Of a stretch of 64,000 bases of DNA, positions 1-8,907 are shown piece by piece. The stretch is taken from NCBI RefSeq assembly GCF_000935045.1, contig NZ_JYKS01000001.1, positions 248,001-312,000 on the forward strand, given 5' to 3'. A program made the translations under genes and the position numbers. Below the pieces are notes generated by a model. That model was not told the DNA's origin and made no database searches. It saw only the letters and a program-made list of their open reading frames with translations. The first letter of the stretch is position 1. Every line of letters begins with the position of its first letter. This DNA is from Pseudomonas sp. 10-1B. Lineage in GTDB: Bacteria > Pseudomonadota > Gammaproteobacteria > Pseudomonadales > Pseudomonadaceae.

Positions 1-917
1 CTTACCAGTACTACGCCGGCCATCTGCAGCGCGCCGGCCAGCCGAGCGCTTCGCAACTGGGCCGTAACGTCGACGTGATCGAGGCTACTCCCATCGAGTT
101 CGGTGGCCTCAACCTGATGCCGGCCGACCCGATCAAGCAACCGCAAAAAGGCCTGGTGGCGGCCATGTCGGTGCTGCCAGCGGCGGCGACCTGGCAGGAG
201 GATGGCGCATCCCGAGCGTCGGCAACGGTACAGCCGCGCGACGGTGCCAGCTATCGCGACTTCGCCATGGTCTGGCAGAAGTCTCTGAACATGCGCTGGG
301 CCAGTGGCGCGCCAGTGGAAAACATGTCGTCCGAGGGGCCGGGGGTACCCAATGACCCCAAAGACAACTCGGACATGGCCATCAACTACAAGAGCGAGCC
401 GCTGTGGTACCGCTTCGCCCGTGCGCCGGACACACCGTTCGGCCAGGTGGGCGGCAATGGCCTGGGCGCGGTTGCCAACGCCCACATGGCCTACAGCAAT
501 GCCCTGGTTGGCGGTGACCCGGTGACGCCGATACTGCGGGTCAAGCCTGGGCAGCCGTTCCGCACCCATGTGCTGATGCCCTCGGGGGGCAGCCGTGGCG
601 CAACCTTCCAGCTGGACGGGCATGTCTGGGCATTCAACCCCTTCCAGGCAGAGCGCGTGGACCTCTACGGCTTTCCACTGAAAGATGCCGGGATCGGCTC
701 GGTACGTTTCGGCTACAACCCCCTGGCCATGTATATCGGCTCTCAGGAAAGCGTACTGCCGGCTGCGCATTTCAGCTTCATGTTCCCCAGCGCCGGCGGC
801 GCCAACGCGGTACCTGGCGACTATCTGTACCGGGACTATGCGGCCTTCGGCAACTTGGGGGGGATGTGGGGGCTGCTGCGGGTCAGTGATGAGCCTGTGC
901 CGACAGTGGCGCAATAG
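1..917 (+). CDS. Multicopper-oxidase-like protein, C-terminal part (cut by left edge)
   Basis: The reading frame is open from base 3, so the gene begins outside the window; about 304 C-terminal residues are visible. The segment with LMPSGGSRG, FQLDGHVW and GDYLYRDYAAFGNLGG followed by MWGLLRV is laid out like the last cupredoxin domain of large bacterial copper oxidases (MnxG/McoA type). The usual terminal HCH...H copper-ligand run is replaced by YRDYAAF, so this last domain may not hold a complete type 1/trinuclear site; ligands could lie in the missing part. The next gene follows after 29 bases, so the two are probably co-transcribed. Family assignment is moderate; substrate cannot be told. 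Confidence 0.6.
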   Translation, partial: YQYYAGHLQRAGQPSASQLGRNVDVIEATPIEFGGLNLMPADPIKQPQKGLVAAMSVLPAAATWQEDGASRASATVQPRDGASYRDFAMVWQKSLNMRWASGAPVENMSSEGPGVPNDPKDNSDMAINYKSEPLWYRFARAPDTPFGQVGGNGLGAVANAHMAYSNALVGGDPVTPILRVKPGQPFRTHVLMPSGGSRGATFQLDGHVWAFNPFQAERVDLYGFPLKDAGIGSVRFGYNPLAMYIGSQESVLPAAHFSFMFPSAGGANAVPGDYLYRDYAAFGNLGGMWGLLRVSDEPVPTVAQ

Positions 918-946
918 CGGGGTAACCGGGCAAGGAGGGCGACAGG

Positions 947-2917
947 ATGGAACGCAGAGGCAAAGCGTACTTGCTGGTGGCACCAGCGTTGCTGGCCGTG
1001 CTGGTCGGAGCAGGGCTGTACTTCGAGACGCGTGGTTCACAGCAGGACGCCATGGTGCCCCCGGTTGCCGAAACGGTAGCGTCGAGTGAACGCCAGCGGG
1101 TGGTCCGCGATGGTGTTGTGATTGAGTTCGAAGCCTTGCCGGTGAGCGGCGATGGACCATTGGTCGAGGGTAGTCTGGCCGATGTTCGCTTTCACATCCG
1201 CGATGCGGCCAGCGGCCAGCCCCTCAGCGGGGCAGCGCCCGGTGCCTGGCTGGACCCGGCGCAAGCGGCCGTCGGCGGTGATGACCGCCAGCTGGGGTGC
1301 AAGGCGCGCATCGGTGTGTACCTCAAAGGCGTGATGGGCGCGCGGCCGTTACTGGATCTCAACAGCTATTACCTGTTGCTGTTGAACCAGGACCCGAGCA
1401 TCACGGTGATCGACCCGTCCATCTCTGTTGGCGGTATCACCAGCACCCTGAGCCGCATCCCGCTCAAGCGATCGCCCATGGACTGGGCGGTCAGCGCCAA
1501 GGACAAACGTCTGTATGTGTCGCTGCCCGATGCCGGGGAAATCGCCGTGGTCGATACCGACAGTTTCCGGGTACTTCAGTATGTGGCGGCAGGGCGCCAG
1601 CCGGTGCGGGTGGCACTGCAACCGGACGGCCGCTATCTGTGGGTCGGCAACGACGACAGCGATGGCAGCAGCAGCGGGGTGACGGTCATCGATACGCAAA
1701 CCCGGGAGCGCGTTTTCAGCTACCCGTCGGGGCAGGGCTTTCACGAAATCAGCTTCAGCGACGATTCGCAGCGTGCATTCGTAACCAACCGCGACAGCGG
1801 CACGCTGAGCGTGTTCGACATCGCCAACTTGCGTCATGTGAGTGATATCGCCACAGGTCCACAACCGCTGTCGGCAGCCTATTCAGCGCTGGCCCAGGCC
1901 GTGTACGTGAGCGACGGCAAGGCCGGTACCGTCAGTGTCATCGATGCCCGCAACTTGGCGATACGCAAGGTGATCGAAGTGAGCCAGGGGGTGGGGCCGA
2001 TGCGTTTCACCCCGGACGGGCGCTTCGGTTTGGTCCTCAACACTGCGCAGGACCGGCTGTTGGTGATCGATTCGAGCAATGACCAACCTGTGCATGAGTT
2101 GCAGGTCACTCCCGAGCCTTATCAACTCACCTTCACCCGGGCGTTCGCCTATGTGCGTGGCCTGGCGTCTTCCCAGGTAAGCATGATCAACCTGTCCTCG
2201 CTGGGGGCGGGCAAGCAGCCGATTGTCCAGTCCTTCGAGGCGGGCCCGGCAGCCCCCAAGCTGGCCGGCAACCTGCCGTTGGCAGACAGCTTGGCCCCGG
2301 CGCGGGACGAGGCGGCGGTGTTCGTGGTCAACCCGGTCGACAACACGGCTTATTACTACATGGAAGGGATGAACGCACCGATGTCCGGCTACCTCAATCG
2401 TGGCCATACCGCACGCGCAGCCACGGTGGTCGATCGTAGCCTGCGTGAGGTGCAACCGGGCGTTTTCGGTGGGCGGATCAAGCTGCCGGCGGCGGGGGCG
2501 TTCGACATGGCGTTCATGCTCAACCAGCCGCAGGTAGCACATTGCTTCACTGTCGACGTGCGGGAGACCCCCTCGCTGACCAGGTCCCGCGCGGCTGCGC
2601 AGGTGCAGTTCATGTTCGATGCAGCCACCGTGACCGCGAGTAGCGAGCCGATAATGGCGCGGTTTCGCGTGCTTGAAGGCGGTACCGGCACACCTTGGCG
2701 TGGCCTTCAGGATCTGCAGGTCCGTTATTACCAGGTGCCTTCTTCCTGGCAGGCCACCGTGGCGGCCCGAGAGGTCGAAGAAGGCATCTACGAAGCGCCG
2801 TTGCAGCTCGAGCGCGCAGGTGCCTATTACCTGCAAGTGCGCTCGACCTCGGCACGGCTGGGCGGCAATGGGCAGAGCTTTGCCAGCTTGCGTGCATTGC
2901 CGTCGCCGCAGCCCTGA
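947..2917 (+). CDS. Membrane-anchored YVTN/cytochrome-D1-like beta-propeller protein
   Basis: 656 residues. ATG at 947 is preceded by AAGGAGGGCGACAGG, a strong ribosome site. An N-terminal hydrophobic segment (about residues 7-25, LLVAPALLAVLVGAGLY) would export or anchor it in the periplasm. Residues about 175-400 carry repeated blades of the type 'RLYVSLPDAGEIAVVD', 'YLWVGNDDS', 'RAFVTNRDSGTLSVFD' and 'AVYVSDGKAGTVSVID', typical of YVTN/cytochrome-D1-like propellers. The C-terminal ~150 residues look like Ig-like or cupredoxin-like beta domains. No CxxCH haem motif is seen. It follows the copper oxidase gene closely and may be an accessory protein of it; the function is inferred only from context. 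Confidence 0.7.
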   Translation: MERRGKAYLLVAPALLAVLVGAGLYFETRGSQQDAMVPPVAETVASSERQRVVRDGVVIEFEALPVSGDGPLVEGSLADVRFHIRDAASGQPLSGAAPGAWLDPAQAAVGGDDRQLGCKARIGVYLKGVMGARPLLDLNSYYLLLLNQDPSITVIDPSISVGGITSTLSRIPLKRSPMDWAVSAKDKRLYVSLPDAGEIAVVDTDSFRVLQYVAAGRQPVRVALQPDGRYLWVGNDDSDGSSSGVTVIDTQTRERVFSYPSGQGFHEISFSDDSQRAFVTNRDSGTLSVFDIANLRHVSDIATGPQPLSAAYSALAQAVYVSDGKAGTVSVIDARNLAIRKVIEVSQGVGPMRFTPDGRFGLVLNTAQDRLLVIDSSNDQPVHELQVTPEPYQLTFTRAFAYVRGLASSQVSMINLSSLGAGKQPIVQSFEAGPAAPKLAGNLPLADSLAPARDEAAVFVVNPVDNTAYYYMEGMNAPMSGYLNRGHTARAATVVDRSLREVQPGVFGGRIKLPAAGAFDMAFMLNQPQVAHCFTVDVRETPSLTRSRAAAQVQFMFDAATVTASSEPIMARFRVLEGGTGTPWRGLQDLQVRYYQVPSSWQATVAAREVEEGIYEAPLQLERAGAYYLQVRSTSARLGGNGQSFASLRALPSPQP

Positions 2918-2968
2918 ACAAGGCCTTCGCAGCCCTGGAGACGGCGCACGCCTGAGCTGATCGTGGAG

Positions 2969-5900
2969 TCAGTGCATCGCGCCAGCGAGGAGCGCCAACA
3001 GGGCGTTGGCGTCCAGCTTGGCGCTGACCTCACCGCCCTCCAGCAGGCTGTCGGCCAGGTCTCGTTTGCGCGCATGCAGGGCGACGATCTGTTCCTCGAT
3101 GGTGTTCTCGGCTACCAGCCGGTAAATGGTCACCGGGCGCTGCTGGCCAATGCGGTAGGCACGGTCACTGGCCTGATCTTCCACCGCTGGGTTCCACCAG
3201 GGATCGAGGTGGATCACATAGTCGGCGCTGGTGAGGTTCAGGCCACTGCCGCCAGCCTTCAGGCTGATGAGGAAGACTTCACCTGCTCCAGCCTGGAAGG
3301 CATTGACTCGGCTTTCCCGATCCTTGGCGGGTACGCTGCCATCGAGGTACTGGTAGGCGATGCCTTTTTCAGCGAGCCAGCCACGGACGATGCTCAGGTG
3401 ATCGACGTACTGGCTGAAAACCAAGGCTTTGTGGCCATTGTCCAAAAGCTCTTCAACGATGGCAGTAAAGGCCTGGAATTTGCTGCCTGGCAGGGCCGAT
3501 TCCGGCACTACCAGTGTCGGGTGGCAGCAGAACCGGCGCAGACGAGTGATTTCGGTCAATATCTGAAAAGACTTGCCTGCTCCGGGAGACAAGTCGGAGA
3601 CATTATTTACCGCTTGCTGGCGAAGGGCTTCGTAGAGGTGAGCCTCCTCGTCGGAAAGCGGTACTTTGTAGGTGATCTCTGTGCGTGCGGGCAGTTCGTC
3701 GAGGACCTGGCTTTTGAGGCGGCGCAGGATAAAGGGCTGGATGAGTGCTTTCAGAGCCCGTCGGGCTGCTGCATCGCCCTGTTCGATGGGGGTGGCGAAA
3801 CGGCTGTTGAAACTTTCCTGGTTACCGAGCAGGCCCGGATTGATGAAGCGGAACAAGTTCCACAGCTCGCCCAAGTGATTTTCCAGTGGGGTGCCGGTGG
3901 CGACCACGCGGAAATTGGACTGCAAGGCCATTACGGCTTGGGAGCGCTTGGTCTGGGCATTCTTGATCGCCTGGGCTTCGTCCAGCACGACGCTGTTCCA
4001 GCAACGGGCGGCGAAGGCTGCACTGTCCTGTTGCAACAGGCCATAGCTGGTGATGACCAGGTCGCCGGGGCCGAGGTCGGCCAGATTGCGCTCTTGCTGG
4101 TACAGATGCAGTTTCAGTTGCGGGGCGAAACGCCGGCTTTCAGCCTGCCAGTTGAGGGTTACCGAAGTCGGCGCCACCACCAATTGCGGGCCGTCGGCGG
4201 CGCGCTGCAGCAGCAGGGCCAGTATCTGTACTGTCTTGCCCAGGCCCATGTCGTCGGCCAGGCAGGCACCGACACCCCATTGAGCCAGGCGTGCCAACCA
4301 GATGAAACCCTCATGCTGGTAGGCGCGCAGGTCTGCCTGCAGGGTGCGGGGTAGCTGAGGTTGGTAAGTGCGCATCGACTGCAGTTTTTCGAGGTGCATG
4401 CGCCAGCTTTCATCGGCATTGAACTCGCCCACCTCTGTGGCCAACTCGGCCAGCAGCGGTGTGGTCAACGGGCTGAGGCGAAGGCCTTGGTCGGTGACCC
4501 GGTCAGCCAGATGCGCCAGTTCATCCAGGCGTTTGCGCAAACTCTTGTCCAGTGCCAGCCAGTCGCGCTCGTTGAGCTTGAGGAAGCGTCCCGGGCTGGC
4601 CTTGAGCAGTTGCAGAAGCTGGCGCAGCTGCAGCACCTTGCCGTCATCGAGTGCGACTTCACCTTGCAGGACGAACCACTCGCCCTGTTTGCGCAGGCCC
4701 ACCTTGAGTTCGTTCAACTGCAGGCGGCCTTTTATGCGCAAGCGTTCGCCTTCTGGCCAGACGCAGTGCAGCTGGTCGCCATCCAGTGCATGCAGTTCGC
4801 CGAGTACCTGCAAAGCATCCTGGGGCTGATCCAGTTGCCATTCCTGGCCATCGCTGCTGGCGTTGGCCAGGCCGGGGCAGGCCTGCAGCACCTGTTGCAG
4901 TGCCTGGCGTTCGCCCTCCAGGTCGCGGCACACCTGCAATGGCTTGCCGTTGCGCTCGCCGAGTACGTTTTGCGCGCCTTGGCCTGGGCGAAACCAACTG
5001 CTCTCGGCCAATGGGCGCACCAGCAGCTGCAAGCGAAAACCCTCGGCAAGTGGCAACAAATGGGCGTACAGGCGCGTATCGGCAAGTTCTTGCTCGAGGT
5101 GCACCGCAAGTTCGGGCAGGTCCGAATGGACGGGCAGCAGCGGGGCGATGGCAGCGATGGCTTCGATCAGTTGCGCCTTGCCCGATTGCGGTACGCGCAG
5201 GCCGTCGCCGATGATCTTGGCGATCTGCCGCAGATCGCCGTTGACCGGGTATATCTGCAGACGGGTCGGCGTTTGCCGGTGCAGGTAGTAGGTGTCGTCG
5301 GTGACGATACCCTGTGGCTCGAGGTGCAGATGAATCTGCCCCTCCTGCGTCTGAAGGTGCAGGCTGACTTGGCCTGTCTGGAGCTCGATACGTGTGTCAG
5401 GGGCGTCGTGCCAGAACAACGCCGGATGGCCGACCAACCTGGGCAGGGCCACGCCGAGAGGCAATTCGTACTCGGCGGAATAGAAGTACTTACTGGCCTG
5501 GATCACGCTGATCACCTGGTGATCTTGCTCGCAAAGGAAGTCCAGGCTGTCGCCTTCTTCCATCAGCCGTTTGAGCGCCACCGGGCGGCCTTTGCTCCAC
5601 TGCCCCTTGGCGCCAAGCTTCTGCTCACGTGGCTCAAGCTGGTTGGAGAAGTGATTGAGATCCAACAGCCACGCCAGGCGGGTGCTCTTCTTGCCAGTCG
5701 GGCCGCTCTGCGCAGTCGCCGGCCTGAGCTGACTCAGTGCGCTGAGTGCATGCTGCCAGGCTTCCTGGCGCTGATGCTGCGCAACCAGTGGTTTGAGACC
5801 TTCGTCGTGATGCAGATCGTGAAGCTGCCGTGGCACGCCGAACTGCACCGCGATCAGGGCGTCGAATTCCGCCGCCAGCCAGTGGTAACCCAACCGATCG

Positions 5901-7048
5901 AGCTCACCCCGGTAATCTTCCAGGCTTGTGCGCCAATCAGGCTCGCGCGCGAAAGGGGCATCCAGCCAGTACAGTGCCAGGGAAAGCAGCAGGCCATCCA
6001 GGCCATTGAGCTCGTTCGATCGCAAGTACGAAAGTTCTGGCTTGTTGCCTTGCAATCGCTCGAACACCTGATAGAGCGCCGGGTAGGCCCTGCCGTAGTT
6101 CTGCTTTTCGCCCAGGGCCAGTGCCTGCTTGAGCGCGGCGCGGTGCTGGCTGTCGTTTTCAGCGATGAGCGCCAGGCAATACAGTGCATTGAGCAGCGGT
6201 GGCAGGTCGATCTTGCGCTTTTTGGTCTGTCTGCGCTGTTCGGTAAGCCAAGCCCGCAACAGTTGCAGGGCCTCGTGGGGTTGGCCGCGCAGCATCGACT
6301 GCAGGCTCTGGGTGGTCAGCGGGTCCTGCCCGCCGTAGTGCTGCAGCGCTTTCCAGTCGCCGCGCCAGAGTGCCTGCAGCAGCAATTGCTGGCCCAGCTT
6401 TGGGGACGGCCTGAGCGCCATCTCGTGCTGGGCCAATGCATAGCTGCCAGCGACCGGCCCCAGCAGGCTGTTGTTCAAGCGCAGGTGATCCTCCAGCAGC
6501 AGCCGACGCACCGTCTCGTCCAGTTGGCCGATCACTTCCAGGCCGGTCGCGTCGGACTGCAGCAGTTGCATGGGGTGCTGGGCGAGCCATTCGCTCACCG
6601 GCAGTAGCCTGCTCGACAGGTGCAGCCACTGCTGCAATCGCTCGCTGTCACCGCTGAGCAAGCTCAGCCAGAGTTCTTGCAGTGCTCGGGGTTTGCCAGG
6701 GACTTGCCATTCTCCAAGCGCAGGCAGACTGGCGTTGATCTGCTGCAATCGCAGGCTACCGGCGGTTGTGCCCAGCAGGCTTAGCAATACGCTGTTACGA
6801 CCGTGTGCAGCCAGGACGAAATATTGCCCTTCGTTGCGCCGCTCAACTTCGACCCAGCCTTGGCTTTGAAGCCTCTCCAGCAAACCGGGCAAGGTGCTGA
6901 CGTCAAGCAGATTACCGTCGTGGTCACGGATACCCATGATCCGCAGCAGTTTGAGCAGCGACGTTTTACCTTTGCCAGGGAACGACGTTGCCAGTGCATG
7001 GAGCACGGCCTGGCAATGGTCAGGCAGAGAATCGGGGCGAAGGGACAT
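2969..7048 (-). CDS. SNF2-family (RapA/HepA-like) DEAD/DEAH helicase
   Basis: 1359 residues with start at 7048 (ATG preceded by GAGGTCCTGG); the open frame runs on to 7345 but the extra 99 residues look non-coding and overlap the next gene's promoter. The last ~450 residues form the Swi2/Snf2 ATPase: motif I DDMGLGKT, motif II DEAQ, motif III VVATGTPLENH, and the C-terminal helicase lobe ending in DRAYRIGQQRPV. The first ~900 residues are a long leucine/glutamine-rich region found in the large pseudomonad SNF2 proteins. Expected to be a DNA-dependent ATPase that remodels nucleoprotein or recycles RNA polymerase; exact role unknown. It is convergent with the propeller gene. Next door to a defence-like module, but its composition looks like core genome. 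Confidence 0.85.
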   Translation of the reverse strand: MSLRPDSLPDHCQAVLHALATSFPGKGKTSLLKLLRIMGIRDHDGNLLDVSTLPGLLERLQSQGWVEVERRNEGQYFVLAAHGRNSVLLSLLGTTAGSLRLQQINASLPALGEWQVPGKPRALQELWLSLLSGDSERLQQWLHLSSRLLPVSEWLAQHPMQLLQSDATGLEVIGQLDETVRRLLLEDHLRLNNSLLGPVAGSYALAQHEMALRPSPKLGQQLLLQALWRGDWKALQHYGGQDPLTTQSLQSMLRGQPHEALQLLRAWLTEQRRQTKKRKIDLPPLLNALYCLALIAENDSQHRAALKQALALGEKQNYGRAYPALYQVFERLQGNKPELSYLRSNELNGLDGLLLSLALYWLDAPFAREPDWRTSLEDYRGELDRLGYHWLAAEFDALIAVQFGVPRQLHDLHHDEGLKPLVAQHQRQEAWQHALSALSQLRPATAQSGPTGKKSTRLAWLLDLNHFSNQLEPREQKLGAKGQWSKGRPVALKRLMEEGDSLDFLCEQDHQVISVIQASKYFYSAEYELPLGVALPRLVGHPALFWHDAPDTRIELQTGQVSLHLQTQEGQIHLHLEPQGIVTDDTYYLHRQTPTRLQIYPVNGDLRQIAKIIGDGLRVPQSGKAQLIEAIAAIAPLLPVHSDLPELAVHLEQELADTRLYAHLLPLAEGFRLQLLVRPLAESSWFRPGQGAQNVLGERNGKPLQVCRDLEGERQALQQVLQACPGLANASSDGQEWQLDQPQDALQVLGELHALDGDQLHCVWPEGERLRIKGRLQLNELKVGLRKQGEWFVLQGEVALDDGKVLQLRQLLQLLKASPGRFLKLNERDWLALDKSLRKRLDELAHLADRVTDQGLRLSPLTTPLLAELATEVGEFNADESWRMHLEKLQSMRTYQPQLPRTLQADLRAYQHEGFIWLARLAQWGVGACLADDMGLGKTVQILALLLQRAADGPQLVVAPTSVTLNWQAESRRFAPQLKLHLYQQERNLADLGPGDLVITSYGLLQQDSAAFAARCWNSVVLDEAQAIKNAQTKRSQAVMALQSNFRVVATGTPLENHLGELWNLFRFINPGLLGNQESFNSRFATPIEQGDAAARRALKALIQPFILRRLKSQVLDELPARTEITYKVPLSDEEAHLYEALRQQAVNNVSDLSPGAGKSFQILTEITRLRRFCCHPTLVVPESALPGSKFQAFTAIVEELLDNGHKALVFSQYVDHLSIVRGWLAEKGIAYQYLDGSVPAKDRESRVNAFQAGAGEVFLISLKAGGSGLNLTSADYVIHLDPWWNPAVEDQASDRAYRIGQQRPVTIYRLVAENTIEEQIVALHARKRDLADSLLEGGEVSAKLDANALLALLAGAMH

Positions 7049-7295
7049 CCAGGACCTCGGTGGTACGGTTATGGCGTGGGGGCGGGTGCCATGGTTCAAG
7101 TTATCTTGTGGCCGCCCATGTTCCTTATCCGGGGGCGGTTTGTCGAGCTTTGCAATGACAGACTGAGTTTCCTCTGTACCTGTCGTGCAGGCAGCCCACA
7201 AGCTGTTGCAGAGCCTTCTGGGAGGTGAGGTTGAGGGCTTTCGACGAGTTTGCCTCGATGCATTACAATAGGCACATGTGCCTACGAGGCTTTCC
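7049..7295. other. Divergent intergenic region, helicase / HTH gene
   Basis: About 250 bases carrying the promoters of the two divergent genes. A TACAAT hexamer at 7264-7269 is a plausible -10 for the HTH gene, but no good -35 lies 16-18 bases upstream. No gene is seen here; the upstream extension of the helicase frame into this region is rejected. Confidence 0.4.
7271..7282. promoter_or_regulatory. 12-bp perfect palindrome, possible operator
   Basis: GGCACATGTGCC is perfectly palindromic. It lies directly downstream of a TACAAT -10-like hexamer and 13 bases before the start of the small HTH gene. The position fits an autoregulatory operator, but this is inference. Confidence 0.35.
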
Positions 7296-7514
7296 ATGTA
7301 CCCTAAAGACAAGCTCCTGTGGCTTATTGAGCAATCAGGCGTCACTCAAGCCCAAGCGGCTGAACTCATTGCCCAAGAAACCAAGCGTCCGTGTAGCGTA
7401 CGTAGTGTACGAGCTTGGCTAGCGGCCTCAGATAAATCCAGCGCAAGGACATGCCCAGCCTGGGCGGTCATCGCATTGGAGAGTCGATTGCTTTTCCTCA
7501 AAATGATTGCTTGA
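7296..7514 (+). CDS. Small helix-turn-helix protein
   Basis: 72 residues from ATG 7296 (GAGG seven bases upstream); an upstream in-frame start at 7278 lacks a ribosome site. Residues about 5-45 read as a Cro/XRE-like HTH: 'LLWLIEQSGVTQAQAAELIA', then 'CSVRSVRAWLA' as recognition helix. The tail 'CPAWAVIALESRL' is typical of a common pseudomonad small HTH family. Probably a DNA-binding regulator. It sits between the helicase and the ATPase-nuclease pair, in the same direction as the latter with a 100-base gap, so it could regulate that pair or just be its neighbour. Confidence 0.7.
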   Translation: MYPKDKLLWLIEQSGVTQAQAAELIAQETKRPCSVRSVRAWLAASDKSSARTCPAWAVIALESRLLFLKMIA

Positions 7515-7614
7515 TGATAGGTATAAGCACCTTGTTGCCGGACAGCACCCAACGGTTTTGGGGGCATCCTATTGCGCCTATGGGTCGGCGCCTGAATGAT
7601 TGGAGACACCGCCC

Positions 7615-8907
7615 ATGCTTAAGAACCTGACGTTTGAAGGTGTTGGCCCTGCAGAGAGGCTCGCCATCGACTTCACACCGCGCCTGAATTTCCTGACCGG
7701 CGACAATGGTCTGGGAAAAAGTTTTGTTTTGGACATTGCCTGGTGGTCACTAACGCGTACTTGGCCCAGAGATGGCATAGCCACTCCGCGTAAGGGCGCC
7801 AGTCAGTCGAGCATCGCGTACTGCTATGAAGGAAGCACCGGCGAGTTTGCCTACAAAAGTAATTTTGACCATGAGTCCCAGCAATGGTCGGTCAAGCAGA
7901 GTCGTCCGGCGATTCCTGGGGTAGTGATCTATGCAGGTGTTGATGGCAGCTTCTCAGTGTGGGACCCGGCCCGTAACTACTGGAAGGGAGATCGGGGGGA
8001 GGCCGCAGCACCGAACCGTCCACGTAGCTTCGACTTTTCACCTGATGCGGTTTGGAATGGCTTGCTTTCCAGCGACGGTAAAACCCAACTCTGCAACGGG
8101 CTGATCAGTGATTGGGTTCTGTGGCAGGAAGGTAGCAAGCCCGCTTTCGATGATCTGGTCAAAGTGCTGGATGCTCTATCACCTTCTGGTGTGGAAAAAA
8201 TGAAGCCAGGGCAGCCGATGCGTGTGGGCGATAGTGTTCGTGACATTCCCTCACTGCGCATGCCTTACGGACAAGATGTACCGTTGACTCAGGCTTCGGC
8301 TGGAATGCGTCGTATCGCGGCATTAGCTTACCTTCTGGTATGGACCTGGCGAGAGCATCAACTGGCTTACGAGCGTTATCGGGTTCAACCGGCCAGAGAG
8401 ATCATCTTTCTCATTGATGAAATCGAGTGCCACCTGCATCCGGAATGGCAACGCCGTATTGTCCCAGCGCTGCTCAATGTCATGAATGCACTGACCGGCA
8501 GCCGTGAGGTACCTGTACAGCTATTGGCGGCGACTCACTCGCCGTTGGTGCTGGCTTCGGTCGAACCTGATTTTGACGGTTCGCGTGACTGCATCTGGGA
8601 TTTCGATCTTGTCGGCACCGAAGTGCAGGCATCGCTCTATCCGTATTCGCGTAAAGGAGATGTGAATGCCTGGCTATCTTCCGAGGTTTTCAACCTGAAG
8701 GAGCCAAGTTCTGTAGCTGCCGAAGAGGCATTGGGGCGTGCCCGGACATTCTTGCGGGAAGTCAGCCTACAGAAGGAGCCTTTGACAGCTGAGCAGAAGA
8801 GCACACTCTGCGATATTGACTCGGCACTTCGGGGTAGCCTGAGTGATGTCGATTCTTTCTGGATTCGCTGGAGCCATTTTCGCGAGCAGCGGGTGGGCCA
8901 CGGATGA
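7615..8907 (+). CDS. AAA/SMC-like ATPase, Septu PtuA-like
   Basis: 430 residues; ATG 7615 has GGAG nine bases upstream, preferred over TTG 7600. Walker A is GDNGLGKS (residues 29-36), Walker B is IIFLIDEIECHLHP (D268, E269), a signature-like segment ASAGMRR lies before it, and ATHSPLVLAS supplies the switch histidine. This is the architecture of AAA_15/AAA_21 (OLD/RecF/ABC-like) ATPases, but with no TOPRIM domain. The next gene, an HNH nuclease, overlaps by four bases (ATGA), so the proteins are translationally coupled. An ATPase plus HNH nuclease pair is the make-up of Septu phage-defence systems (PtuA+PtuB). Base composition appears less GC-rich than neighbours, which fits transfer. Confidence 0.75.
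   Translation: MLKNLTFEGVGPAERLAIDFTPRLNFLTGDNGLGKSFVLDIAWWSLTRTWPRDGIATPRKGASQSSIAYCYEGSTGEFAYKSNFDHESQQWSVKQSRPAIPGVVIYAGVDGSFSVWDPARNYWKGDRGEAAAPNRPRSFDFSPDAVWNGLLSSDGKTQLCNGLISDWVLWQEGSKPAFDDLVKVLDALSPSGVEKMKPGQPMRVGDSVRDIPSLRMPYGQDVPLTQASAGMRRIAALAYLLVWTWREHQLAYERYRVQPAREIIFLIDEIECHLHPEWQRRIVPALLNVMNALTGSREVPVQLLAATHSPLVLASVEPDFDGSRDCIWDFDLVGTEVQASLYPYSRKGDVNAWLSSEVFNLKEPSSVAAEEALGRARTFLREVSLQKEPLTAEQKSTLCDIDSALRGSLSDVDSFWIRWSHFREQRVGHG

Noticed and set aside
2963..6607. Long + strand open frames (463 and 748 codons) opposite the SNF2 helicase
   Set aside because: They mirror the helicase gene; residues are Gln/Leu/Ala-rich with no motifs or ribosome sites, while the minus strand has clear helicase motifs.
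7049..7345. Upstream extension of the helicase to 7345
   Set aside because: The extra 99 residues have no motifs, overlap the HTH gene start, and ATG 7048 has a good ribosome site.
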